Of a stretch of 64,000 nucleotides of DNA, positions 17,093-25,351 are shown in pieces (positions within the stretch are counted from its first letter, which is position 1; every line of letters begins with the position of its first letter). Both the position numbers and the translations under genes were made by a program. The notes below the pieces were generated by a model that saw nothing but the letters and a program-made list of their open reading frames with translations, made no database searches and was not told the DNA's origin. The DNA comes from Rhodococcus aetherivorans (lineage in GTDB: Bacteria > Actinomycetota > Actinomycetes > Mycobacteriales > Mycobacteriaceae). The DNA lies in NCBI RefSeq assembly GCF_011058165.1, contig NZ_JAALEG010000025.1, positions 1-64,000 on the forward strand, written 5' to 3'.

Positions 17093-18211
17093 GTGCGGAT
17101 CCTGCAGGTGGTGACGCTCTTGAGTCCTGACGGTGCGTACGGCGGCCCGGCCCGGGTCGCTCTCGATCAGAGTCGCGAACTCCGCTGCCGAGGACACGAC
17201 GTGACCCTCGCAGCGGCAACGCGCGGATTCCCGGTAGTACCGACCGAAGTGAACGATGTGCCGGTGCAACTGTTTCCCGCGAGGACCCTGCTTCCCGGAT
17301 CCGGCTTCGCCGGACTCGGTGCGCCCGGCCTCGGCCGGTGGTTCCGTCGGTGCCGCGCCGATTTCGACTTGGTGCACGTCCATCTCGGCCGTGACCTGGT
17401 GACCCTGCCGGTGGCCGTGACCGCGCTCCGCCACCGAATTCCGTACGCGGTGCAAACCCACGGGATGGTCGTGCCGTCGCGCCATCCGCTTGCCACGCCG
17501 CTCGACGCCATCTGGACCCGCAAGGTGCTGCTCAGCGCCGGTGCGGTCTTTCACCTGACGCCGCGGGAACGGGAACAACTGATCGCCGTCGCCGGACCGG
17601 ACCTGGCGCTGGAACAACTCCGCAACGGTATTCCGGATCTGCCCGTTCGCGCCCCTACCGCGAGCGGACCGCCGGAGGTCCTGTTCGCTGCGCGGCTGCA
17701 TCCGCGCAAGCGACCGACGGTGTTCGTGGAGATGGCACGCGCCCTGCTCGCCACCGGGGCCGATGCCCGGTTCACCCTGATCGGCCCCGACCAAGGTGAG
17801 GGATCTGCGGTGCTAGCCGCGATCGGGAACGAGTCCCGCATCCGCTGGAGCGGACCTGTGGATCCAGCACAGATGCGCCGCCGGGTTGCGTGCGCAACGG
17901 TATACGTGCTGCCGTCCGTCCGGGAGCCGTACCCGATGGGGGTGCTCGAGGCGATGTCCGTCGGTGTACCCGTGATCGTCGGCACCGACTGCGGCCTGGC
18001 ACCGCTCGTCGAGCGAACCGGCAGCGGAATCGTCACCGCTCCCGATGTTCCCGCCCTGACCGCCGCCGTCCGCACTCTGCTGGTGGACCGCACCCTGGCC
18101 ACAGACATGGGTGAGCGGGCCCGGGCGACCGTACGCCGCGAACTCGGAATGGCACCCGTGTGCCGTCACCTGGAGGACACCTATTCACGACTGATCGGGT
18201 GGAAGGCGTGA
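17093..18211 (+). CDS. GT4-family glycosyltransferase
   Basis: A 372-residue GT-B enzyme with a Gly-rich acceptor loop (SPDGAYGGPARVALDQSREL) and a C-terminal donor site: PEVLFAARLHPRKRPTVFVE, then REPYPMGVLEAMSVGVPVIV, the E-x7-E motif. It uses a nucleotide sugar on a lipid-linked acceptor; sugar unknown. I use GTG 17093 (MRILQVV), the usual family start; TTG 17084 would overlap the upstream stop as TTGA. The stop overlaps the next start as GTGA. Confidence 0.85.
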   Translation: MRILQVVTLLSPDGAYGGPARVALDQSRELRCRGHDVTLAAATRGFPVVPTEVNDVPVQLFPARTLLPGSGFAGLGAPGLGRWFRRCRADFDLVHVHLGRDLVTLPVAVTALRHRIPYAVQTHGMVVPSRHPLATPLDAIWTRKVLLSAGAVFHLTPREREQLIAVAGPDLALEQLRNGIPDLPVRAPTASGPPEVLFAARLHPRKRPTVFVEMARALLATGADARFTLIGPDQGEGSAVLAAIGNESRIRWSGPVDPAQMRRRVACATVYVLPSVREPYPMGVLEAMSVGVPVIVGTDCGLAPLVERTGSGIVTAPDVPALTAAVRTLLVDRTLATDMGERARATVRRELGMAPVCRHLEDTYSRLIGWKA

Positions 18212-18873
18212 AGCGACTGGTCGACACTCCGCGGGCGCTGATGGTGGCTGCATTAACACTGATCCTCGCCACCGCACTCACGACGGCGTCGGTCATCGCC
18301 CTACGCAGCGATGTCGAGGCCGCCTCTGCCCCACCGCTGCACATCGCAGTCGTCGGCGACTACTACACCGTCGGAACCCAGAACCTGACGGTGTGGCCGA
18401 CACTCATGGCCCAGCGCACCGGATGGGCCGTCACCAACGTTTCACTTCCCGGCGCCGGATATGCAGCCGACGGCCGGGGCGGATACGCCTTCACGTACCA
18501 GGTGGATCGTGCCCAGGCTGCGCAACCGGATGTCGTCCTGGTGGTCGGCGGGACGAGTGACACGTCCTTCGATCCGCAGCGGGTCGCCTGGGGTGCCGGC
18601 GATGTGCTGGGCAAGATCGCTCGCGGGGGGCAACGCGCCTTGGTGGTCGGGCCGACCTGGTACGAAACCCCGGTCGCCCCGGAAGTGATCGGTGTGGCCG
18701 AGATCGTCCGATCCGCCGCCGAGACGGCCGGCGTGCCGTTCCTGGATGCACTGGACCCACCTTGGCTTACAACGGAACTCATGCGGCCCGACTTGACGGG
18801 TCCGACCGACGAGGGCCAGTCGGTGCTCGCGGCCAGAATCGCCGCCTGGGTGCGCGGGGAGGTACACGAATGA
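18208..18873 (+). CDS. Secreted SGNH-hydrolase-like protein lacking the nucleophile Ser
   Basis: A 221-residue protein with an N-terminal membrane segment (ALMVAALTLILATALTTASV), probably a signal anchor. The domain begins VVGDYYTVGTQ where active SGNH hydrolases have GDS; the nucleophile position is Tyr. The block II/III-like parts are LPGAGYAADGRGG and VVLVVGGTSDTSFD (normally GxND). It is a paralogue of the next gene, in which GDSYTSG and GGRNDG are intact. It may be a non-catalytic polysaccharide-binding partner or a decayed O-acyl esterase. Coupled on both sides by GTGA and ATGA overlaps. Confidence 0.7.
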   Translation: MKRLVDTPRALMVAALTLILATALTTASVIALRSDVEAASAPPLHIAVVGDYYTVGTQNLTVWPTLMAQRTGWAVTNVSLPGAGYAADGRGGYAFTYQVDRAQAAQPDVVLVVGGTSDTSFDPQRVAWGAGDVLGKIARGGQRALVVGPTWYETPVAPEVIGVAEIVRSAAETAGVPFLDALDPPWLTTELMRPDLTGPTDEGQSVLAARIAAWVRGEVHE

Positions 18874-19634
18874 AGATGCGGCCATTCGATGCGGCATTGA
18901 CCCTGCTCGCAAGCGCTGTCATCTGCGGCGGGGTCGCGGTGACAGCGGCGCCGATCTGGGGGTCGACGGGCATCACGTCCCCCGCGGTCGCGCCGCCGAG
19001 CACCGCAGATCTCGCCGGGACGGCCCCCCCGACAGCGCTGTTCATCGGCGATTCGTACACCAGCGGCACGGATCTCGCCGAGAACTCCTATGCCTGCCGG
19101 GCAGCCGCGCGCATGGGCTGGACGTGTGCACTGTCGGGGATCCCGGGGACCGGCTACATCAGTGGCGGACCGCCTAATCGCTTTGTCGTCAACGAGTACA
19201 TCGGGGAGACCACGTCGTTCTCCGAGCGGATTCCGGAACTGGACGCTCGATACGACCCCGACTACGTAGTCCTCGACGGTGGACGCAACGACGGATTCGC
19301 ACCTGCGGAGGATGTCTACGAGGCGATGGTCCACACGCTCGGTGAGGTGCGCCGGACGTGGCCGGAGGCGACGATCGTGTTCGTACGGCCGAGGACATTG
19401 GCCGATCCCTCCGACACCATCGGGTTCGACGACGCCTCCATGGCTCGACTGCGAGACGAGCCTGCCGCCGAGGGTGTGCTGTTCGTAGATCCGATCCACG
19501 ACGGATTCGCAGGCACCGAAACGTCCCCGATCCTGCTCGAGGACGGTCTTCACCCCAATTCCCGGGGTGACCGGGAACTGAGCGCCGCGCTCGTCTCGGC
19601 ACTGCAATCCCTCGGCTTGAGCGCGACGCCATGA
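18870..19634 (+). CDS. Secreted SGNH/GDSL-family hydrolase
   Basis: A 254-residue secreted or membrane-anchored protein. A signal segment (ALTLLASAVICGGVAVTAAP) precedes the SGNH domain: block I FIGDSYTSGTDL (nucleophile Ser), block II SGIPGTGYISGG, block III VLDGGRNDG, block V DGLHPNSRGD with the Asp-x-x-His pair. All catalytic residues are present. In this locus it probably removes or transfers O-acyl groups on the polymer; that is an inference. GGGGAGG lies just upstream of the ATG, which overlaps the previous stop. Its own stop overlaps the next start. Confidence 0.82.
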   Translation: MKMRPFDAALTLLASAVICGGVAVTAAPIWGSTGITSPAVAPPSTADLAGTAPPTALFIGDSYTSGTDLAENSYACRAAARMGWTCALSGIPGTGYISGGPPNRFVVNEYIGETTSFSERIPELDARYDPDYVVLDGGRNDGFAPAEDVYEAMVHTLGEVRRTWPEATIVFVRPRTLADPSDTIGFDDASMARLRDEPAAEGVLFVDPIHDGFAGTETSPILLEDGLHPNSRGDRELSAALVSALQSLGLSATP

Positions 19635-20944
19635 ATCCGGCGATGCTCGAGTACGCCCGCGTGCTCCGCGAGCGGTGGCGGTGGCCGGCCTGGGGTGCGG
19701 TGCTCGCGGTGGGGTTGGCCATCGTCGTGCTGCTCGTAGCGCCACCGGTCTACAGATCGACGGCAACCGTCTTCATCCGCACACCCGGCGATGTGAGCCG
19801 CGCCGTCGACGGCGGCGACACCTATGCGAGGCACCGCGCCGGAACCTATGTGGAGTTCGCCCGCAGCCCGGAACTCGCGGCCCGGGTGATCGCCGATCTC
19901 GGACTCGACCTCGCACCCGAGGAACTGGCCGGTCGGATCACGGCGGAGAACACCGCCGGGACGGTCCTGATCGAGGTCGGCGTCGGCGCGCCCACCGCCG
20001 CCGAGGCGCAACAGACCGCAACCGTCTATCTCTCCGAGTACGCGGCCACGGTGAAGGCGCTGGAAACGGTAGCGGGTTCGGTGGTACCGAGAGCGGAACT
20101 CGTGGTGGTCGATCCGCCCGGGCGGCCGACTCGAGCGGATGCGTGGGGCGCGCCGATCCCCGTCGTGCTGCTCGGCGCCGGCCTGGTGGGAGTCGTGCTC
20201 GGCGCGCTCGGCGCGGTCCTACGCTCGGTCTTCGATCGAACGGTACGCGACCCCCGTGACGTCGCCCGGATGTGCGGGCGGCCTGTACTCGGGCCGGTCA
20301 CGCGCGCACCCACCGGCATCGTCACCGACGACGCACGCGTCGCCGCCCGCGACCTGCAGAACGTGGCCGACGGACCTGACCATCACCGCATCGTGGTGGT
20401 CACCGAGCCCGAGACCGGAGCGGGCGCGACGTACGCCGCCGTCGCCCTGACCGCTGCGCTGCAGGAACTGTCCGGCGCGGCCGTTCTCGTCGACCTCGAC
20501 CTGCGTTCCCGCACTCTGACGGAGCGGCTGGGACGGTCGGATGCGCCCGGTATCACCGATGTTCTGGAGGGCCGTTCCGAACTGGAGGAGGCGTTGACCA
20601 AGTCGGATGCCGGACCGTTTCTCGGCTCGGGCCACAGCATTCCTGCCCCCACAGAAGCTGTCGGCTCGCCGGCGCTGCGCGAACTGACAGCGGAGCTCGG
20701 CGCCCGGTATTGCTGGGTAGTCCTGGTCTGTGCGCCGGTCCTGTCGACTGTGGATGCCACGGTGGTCGGAGCCCAGGCGGACGCGACAGCACTCGTCGTG
20801 AGCCTGGGGGTCACCACGGAGGAGCAGGTGCGGCGCGCGTGCGAGGTCCTGCCGCGGCACCCGGCGTCGGTGGTGTTCCTCGATCGGGTGCCGGATCACC
20901 CGATGCCGACCGTGTCCCGGACGGAAGAAGGCGCAGGTGCGTAG
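19631..20944 (+). CDS. Wzz-domain protein with degenerate BY-kinase-like domain (first copy)
   Basis: A 437-residue polysaccharide co-polymerase. The Wzz part has a first helix near residues 18-38 (WGAVLAVGLAIVVLLVAPPV), a periplasmic domain and a second helix near residues 175-198. The cytoplasmic C-terminal part resembles a bacterial tyrosine kinase: VVVTEPETGAGATYAAVALT in place of a P-loop (no GKT/S) and VLVDLDLRSRTLTERLG at the Walker A' position. No Tyr-rich tail is present. It probably sets chain length without kinase activity. ATGA overlap with the previous gene; next paralogue follows after 3 bases. Confidence 0.8.
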   Translation: MNPAMLEYARVLRERWRWPAWGAVLAVGLAIVVLLVAPPVYRSTATVFIRTPGDVSRAVDGGDTYARHRAGTYVEFARSPELAARVIADLGLDLAPEELAGRITAENTAGTVLIEVGVGAPTAAEAQQTATVYLSEYAATVKALETVAGSVVPRAELVVVDPPGRPTRADAWGAPIPVVLLGAGLVGVVLGALGAVLRSVFDRTVRDPRDVARMCGRPVLGPVTRAPTGIVTDDARVAARDLQNVADGPDHHRIVVVTEPETGAGATYAAVALTAALQELSGAAVLVDLDLRSRTLTERLGRSDAPGITDVLEGRSELEEALTKSDAGPFLGSGHSIPAPTEAVGSPALRELTAELGARYCWVVLVCAPVLSTVDATVVGAQADATALVVSLGVTTEEQVRRACEVLPRHPASVVFLDRVPDHPMPTVSRTEEGAGA

Positions 20945-20947
20945 ACG

Positions 20948-22285
20948 ATGACCCTCCCCGAGTTCCTCGACGCGATACGGCTGCGGTGGAAGATATTCCT
21001 GACGGCGTTCCTCGGATGCGTCGGTCTCGGAGTGATCCTGGGCCTCGTGCAGCCTACCGGATACGTCTCGACCGTCCGGTTGCTGGTCAGCGCCCAGGGC
21101 ACCACGACCGCAACGTCGTACGAGAACCTCCAGGTCGAATCGGGTCGCGCAGACACCTACGTGGCTCTGCTGACCAGCGAAGTCGTTGCACAGCGAGTCG
21201 TCGACGATCTCGGCCTGGCGAAATCGGCGCGAGAACTGTCGACCGGTGTCAACGCGACGATCGTGCCGCAGACGACGGTCATCGACGTCGAGGTCACCGG
21301 TGATTCCCCGGAACAGGCCCGCCTTCTCGCCGACACACTCGCCCGCGAGTTCGTCGAATACTCCGCCGCCCTGGAGACCCCGACCGGGTCCGACGATCAG
21401 CGTGTGCGCACTACGGTCGTGAGTTCCGCGAGTCCGCCGATCCGGCAGATGCCGACGCCGGTCAACTTCGGATTGCTCGGCGCGTTCGCCGGACTCGTGG
21501 CGGGTGCGACCGCGGTGTGGGTCCGCTCACGCACAGATCCCCTCGTACGAATCCCCTCGGACGCGGCCGCAGCATCGGGCCTCCCGGTGCTCGGGTCTGT
21601 CCCCTCGGGCGGTGCCGGATCCACGGCGAACACCGAGTCCTACCGCAGTCTCCGTACCCGGCTGCTCACCGCGGAACGCCGCGAAGGGACCGGCGGACAG
21701 GTCTGGCAGGTGACGAGCCCGGACCCCCGCTGCGACACGGCCGGCGTCGTGGCGCTCCTCGGACGCACACTCACCGCCGGCGGCAGTCGGGTACTGATCG
21801 TCGACGCCGATCTGCGCGGGGCGCACCTAGACGAGACCTACGGCCTCGGGCCGGGACTCGCGGAGGTGCTGACGGGTGTGGCGCGCGTCGACCACGTCGT
21901 CCAGCGCATCGACAACGGTCTCCTCGACGCGCTTTCGGCCGGGATCGACACCGACGATTCGATCGATCTCCTGCCCACCGGCGCGATGGCCGAACTGGTC
22001 GATGCTCTGCGTGCCGACTACGCCTTCGTCGTCATCGGCACTCCTGCGGTGGCACCGGTTTCCGACGCCGCCGCAGTGAGTCGATACACCGACGGCGTGT
22101 TGGTCGTCGTGACCGAGGGCACCACCCGTCGACGGGACCTGAACCGGGCTGTCGAATGCCTGCACACCGTCGGCGCGAGGCTGATGGGAGTGGTGGTGCG
22201 CACGAATCGAAAAGGCCCTCGGCGGGGCAAAGACGGCGCGCAGAAATCGGATGAAACGTCCACCTCGACCAAGCACCGTCGGTAG
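20948..22285 (+). CDS. Wzz-domain protein with degenerate BY-kinase-like domain (second copy)
   Basis: A 445-residue paralogue of the preceding gene. The Wzz domain has helix 1 at about residues 15-36 and helix 2 at about 172-192, with PTPVNFGLLGAFAG before the latter, the usual Pro-rich Wzz signature. The ATPase-like part has VWQVTSPDPRCDTAGVVALL where a P-loop should be and RVLIVDADLRGAHLDETYGL as Walker A'. The P-loop Lys is absent. The basic Lys/Arg-rich tail lacks a tyrosine cluster. It is likely a chain-length regulator working with the first copy and the polymerase. Confidence 0.8.
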   Translation: MTLPEFLDAIRLRWKIFLTAFLGCVGLGVILGLVQPTGYVSTVRLLVSAQGTTTATSYENLQVESGRADTYVALLTSEVVAQRVVDDLGLAKSARELSTGVNATIVPQTTVIDVEVTGDSPEQARLLADTLAREFVEYSAALETPTGSDDQRVRTTVVSSASPPIRQMPTPVNFGLLGAFAGLVAGATAVWVRSRTDPLVRIPSDAAAASGLPVLGSVPSGGAGSTANTESYRSLRTRLLTAERREGTGGQVWQVTSPDPRCDTAGVVALLGRTLTAGGSRVLIVDADLRGAHLDETYGLGPGLAEVLTGVARVDHVVQRIDNGLLDALSAGIDTDDSIDLLPTGAMAELVDALRADYAFVVIGTPAVAPVSDAAAVSRYTDGVLVVVTEGTTRRRDLNRAVECLHTVGARLMGVVVRTNRKGPRRGKDGAQKSDETSTSTKHRR

Positions 22286-22288
22286 AGT
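22283..22288 (+). promoter_or_regulatory. Candidate -10 box for the third Wzz-like gene
   Basis: TAGAGT overlaps the stop of the second Wzz gene, 46 bases before the TTG start at 22334. It is the only TANNNT in the short gap, and a purine-rich ribosome site (AAGGGGG, 22322-22328) follows. Confidence 0.4.
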
Positions 22289-22333
22289 GAGCCCCTGAGA
22301 CCGCGACCTCGATGAGACGGCAAGGGGGTCGGT

Positions 22334-23080
22334 TTGGATCTGTTCGACGTAGCCTGGGCATGCGTTCGACGCTGGTACGTATTCGTGCCCCTCATGGCGG
22401 TCACCCTCCTGATCAGCTATCGCACATACACCGGCGTGGAACCTGTCTACTACTCGAGCACCACACTGGGGCTCGCGAATGCGAGCGTGACCGCGCAACA
22501 ACAATCGGGTGAGGTTCGCAGCAACGGCCTCGTGAGCGCCGGTGGACCGAATCTGGTCGCCAATCTCCTGGCGATGGGCCTGAACAACGGGGCGGTGACC
22601 GAGCAGGTCGTTGCGGCCGGCGGCCTTCCCGATTACACCGCCGAGGTCTTCTCGGTTCCCGGTGGTCAATTGCCTCTGGTGGTGATCAGCACGACCTCTC
22701 CGGATCCGGATGCGGCGCGGAAAACGATCGAACTGGTCGCCGCACAGGGAGTGCCGACGATGAGAGCCCTACAGCAGAATGCCGGCGTTCCCGAAGACCA
22801 GATGCTCATCCCCTATGCCACGTTGGCACCGGGCGAGCCCACCGCGGCGATGCCGAGTAGAACACGGTCCACGCTAGCCATCTTCGTCGTCTGCGCCGGA
22901 CTGTCGGTCGTTCTCACATTGCTGTTCGATCTTCTCGCAAACCGTATCGGTCCGAAACGGCGGGTCCGAGCACACACCGCAGTACCGGGCAGCCCTGCCC
23001 GCAACGGTCCGCCGATCGACGATCACGACGGCAGTGCCACGACACGGACTCGCAGCGGAGACGCCTCGGAGATCTCATGA
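22334..23080 (+). CDS. Wzz-like chain-length/membrane protein
   Basis: A 248-residue protein with two hydrophobic helices, near residues 15-30 (YVFVPLMAVTLLISYRTYTG) and near 185-205 (TLAIFVVCAGLSVVLTLLFD), and an extracytoplasmic region in between, the Wzz topology without a kinase domain. It starts at TTG with AAGGGGG 5-6 bases upstream. The Pro/Ser tail after helix 2 is cytoplasmic. Its stop overlaps the polymerase-like gene (ATGA). It may partner the following O-antigen ligase-like protein. Confidence 0.72.
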   Translation: MDLFDVAWACVRRWYVFVPLMAVTLLISYRTYTGVEPVYYSSTTLGLANASVTAQQQSGEVRSNGLVSAGGPNLVANLLAMGLNNGAVTEQVVAAGGLPDYTAEVFSVPGGQLPLVVISTTSPDPDAARKTIELVAAQGVPTMRALQQNAGVPEDQMLIPYATLAPGEPTAAMPSRTRSTLAIFVVCAGLSVVLTLLFDLLANRIGPKRRVRAHTAVPGSPARNGPPIDDHDGSATTRTRSGDASEIS

Positions 23081-24453
23081 CCGCCACACAGCCGGCGGAC
23101 AGCACCCGAGAACCGGGTCCCGGGCACCCCGACCCTCAGCCGACCCCTCGCGGGGGGAAGACTCCGTGGCTGGCAGCAATCTTTGCGGTAATTGTTCCCG
23201 TCCTTCCGACCACATCGGTGTTCCCAGGGCCGCTGCGAGGCAATGGCTCGCCCGCACGTATTCTCAGCTACCTTTTCTTCACGCTGATTGTCCTGGGATT
23301 CCTCGTCAGGAGACGAACATCAGATCGGGCCAGGGTCAATCCCGGCACCGTCATCGTGATCGTGTTCTTCCTGATGCAGCTGGCGACATACGCTACCGGG
23401 CTGTTCGAGGTGGGAAGTCCCGTCGTCGAAGCGAGCAAGGGCCGCACTGCCCTCTCGCTCGTCGCGCAGGTCGGCATCACCCTGTACATCCTCCAGACGG
23501 TCCGGACCGCTCGGCAACGCGCCATCGTTCTCGGCTGTCTCATCACGGGAATCGCTTATTCGTGTGTGATCGGAATCCTCCAGGGGTTCGTCGGCATCGA
23601 TCTCCGTTTCCTCGCGGTACCACCGGGGTTCGTGGAGGTGCTCGAGACGCCCGAGCTGACCAGCCGACAGGGAGCCTTGCGTGTACTCGGTACCTCGCAG
23701 CATGCCATCGAATTCTCCGTCATGGCTGCGGCATCGGTGCCCCTGAGCCTTCATCTCGCCCGGCACGCGACCACTCCGCTCCGCCGCCAGCTTGCCGCTA
23801 TCGCCGGTCTGCTGGCCGTTGCTGCGGTGCCCACCGCTGTCTCCCGATCCGGGGTCGTCACCCTTGCCGTCGCCCTCGCCGTGTACATGTTCGCGTGGAA
23901 GGTTCGACCTATCGGCAATGCCATCCTGGTCGGCGTGGGCGTATTGGCGGCCTACGCGGTTGTGAGCCCCCTCTATCTGAAGGCACTCTGGACCACAATC
24001 GTCTCGTCGCAGAGCGACAAGAGCATCACGACCAGAACGGAGGACTATGCCGCAGTCGGCGAGCAGTTCCGTCAAGATCCATGGTTCGGGCTCGGACTGG
24101 GCGGATATCCGCCCACCGAGTTCCGATATCTGGACAACCAATGGTTGCAGGCGGTCGTGCAGGGCGGCATCGTCGGACTGGCCGCACTGGCACTTCTGAC
24201 ACTGGGCTCCGTTGCCGGAATGACAGCCGCCCTGCGCCGGAGCACTACGGCTCGGGACAGGAACCTGGCGTACGCCCTCGGCGCGGCTCTCATCGGGATA
24301 GCCGTCTCGAGTGCAACGTTCGATCTGTTCTCCTTCCAGCAGATCACGTTCGTGTACTTCATCCTGTATGGGCTGGTGTGGTCGTTCCACTCCACGCCGA
24401 CGACTCCGGACCACCGGAAGGCCGTGACGCAGGAACATCCGCCGCCCGTATAG
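23077..24453 (+). CDS. O-antigen ligase/polymerase-family membrane protein
   Basis: A 458-residue polytopic protein with 10-12 helices. The large loop contains SDKSITTRTEDYAAVGEQF and PWFGLGLGGYPPTEFRY, which is the conserved Wzy_C/WaaL loop (R-x3-W/Y ... GxGxG). It polymerises or ligates lipid-linked oligosaccharide on the outer face of the membrane. This is the second such protein in the locus, after the fusion at 14116-16407, so one may be polymerase and one ligase. Coupled by ATGA to the upstream gene; ends convergent with the WecG-like gene. Confidence 0.83.
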   Translation: MTATQPADSTREPGPGHPDPQPTPRGGKTPWLAAIFAVIVPVLPTTSVFPGPLRGNGSPARILSYLFFTLIVLGFLVRRRTSDRARVNPGTVIVIVFFLMQLATYATGLFEVGSPVVEASKGRTALSLVAQVGITLYILQTVRTARQRAIVLGCLITGIAYSCVIGILQGFVGIDLRFLAVPPGFVEVLETPELTSRQGALRVLGTSQHAIEFSVMAAASVPLSLHLARHATTPLRRQLAAIAGLLAVAAVPTAVSRSGVVTLAVALAVYMFAWKVRPIGNAILVGVGVLAAYAVVSPLYLKALWTTIVSSQSDKSITTRTEDYAAVGEQFRQDPWFGLGLGGYPPTEFRYLDNQWLQAVVQGGIVGLAALALLTLGSVAGMTAALRRSTTARDRNLAYALGAALIGIAVSSATFDLFSFQQITFVYFILYGLVWSFHSTPTTPDHRKAVTQEHPPPV

Positions 24454-24498
24454 CGACGTTGTCCGTAGCGACCTTCCCGGGACTCCAGCCGTTCGGCA

Positions 24499-25326
24499 CT
24501 ACTCAAGCGCCGACCGGAATTCCGGTGCGAGACGAGCCCTGTGTAGCGTCAGAAATGCGGGCGGCCCCTCGACCAGATACCTGTGTGCCAATCGACGTGG
24601 ATCACGCGCCAGGCGATACAGCCATTCGAGACCGGACTCCCGCAACAGTCGCGGCGCCCGGGTGGCGGTGCCGGCGAGAAAGTCTGCCGCCGCACCGAAG
24701 GCCAGCAGTACCCGCGCACCCGTTGATGCGCCGTAGTGGTCGATCCACAGTTCCTGTCTCGGCTTGCCCAACCCGACCACCAGGACGTCCACGGCGTAGC
24801 GTTCGATCTTCCGAGCCAACTGCCGCGAGCGTTCCGGATCTTCGATCTCGTCACGCTCGGGTCCCCAGAACTCGAGCCTCCCGATACCCGGAAAGGACTT
24901 GGGCACGGTCGCTTCGAGCTTCCGATGCAGGTCGGGGAAGCCGCCGAGGAATCCGACCGTGCGGTGTGCCGCCGCAGATTCCGCAAGGATCATCGGCAAC
25001 AGATCGGCACCCGCTAGCCGGGGCCACGCGTGCCCGGTCAACCGTCCGGCGCAGGCTGCGATAGGCGCACCGTCCGCGAGCAACACCCAATCGACACCAT
25101 CGCCACGGCGGCCTCCCGGATTCCCGAGTCGGGGACGATCCGGTCCGGCGAAATGGTGCAGATGATCCAGATTCACCGAACCGACCGCCAGTGGCGGCTC
25201 CTCGGTGGCGGCGATTCTGCGCCGCACGAGCGACAGGACGGCCTCCACCGTGCACAGATCCACGGGGACCGCACCGATCATCATGATCACCGGTTCGGCA
25301 CCGTTCGTCGACGGCATCGCAGACAT
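24499..25326 (-). CDS. WecG/TagA/CpsF-family glycosyltransferase
   Basis: A 275-residue GT26 enzyme. Conserved blocks are GVDWVLLADGAPIA (with the family Asp), VGFLGGFPDLHRKL, VDVLVVGLGKPRQELWI (the GxPxQE motif) and VLLAFGAAADFLAGTATRAP. GT26 proteins add the second sugar (ManNAc, ManNAcA or glucose) to a lipid-linked sugar. I chose ATG 25326 because GAGGAG lies 8 bases upstream; ATG 25371 would overlap the previous gene by 20 bases. Last gene of a three-gene leftward unit. Confidence 0.88.
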   Translation of the reverse strand: MSAMPSTNGAEPVIMMIGAVPVDLCTVEAVLSLVRRRIAATEEPPLAVGSVNLDHLHHFAGPDRPRLGNPGGRRGDGVDWVLLADGAPIAACAGRLTGHAWPRLAGADLLPMILAESAAAHRTVGFLGGFPDLHRKLEATVPKSFPGIGRLEFWGPERDEIEDPERSRQLARKIERYAVDVLVVGLGKPRQELWIDHYGASTGARVLLAFGAAADFLAGTATRAPRLLRESGLEWLYRLARDPRRLAHRYLVEGPPAFLTLHRARLAPEFRSALE

Positions 25327-25351
25327 GGGCGCACTCCTCGAATCCCGACCT

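Noticed and set aside
23034-25064. 676-residue plus-strand ORF over the O-antigen ligase-like and WecG-like genes
   Set aside because: Arg/Pro/Ser-rich shadow frame of two well-supported genes; no recognisable domains.
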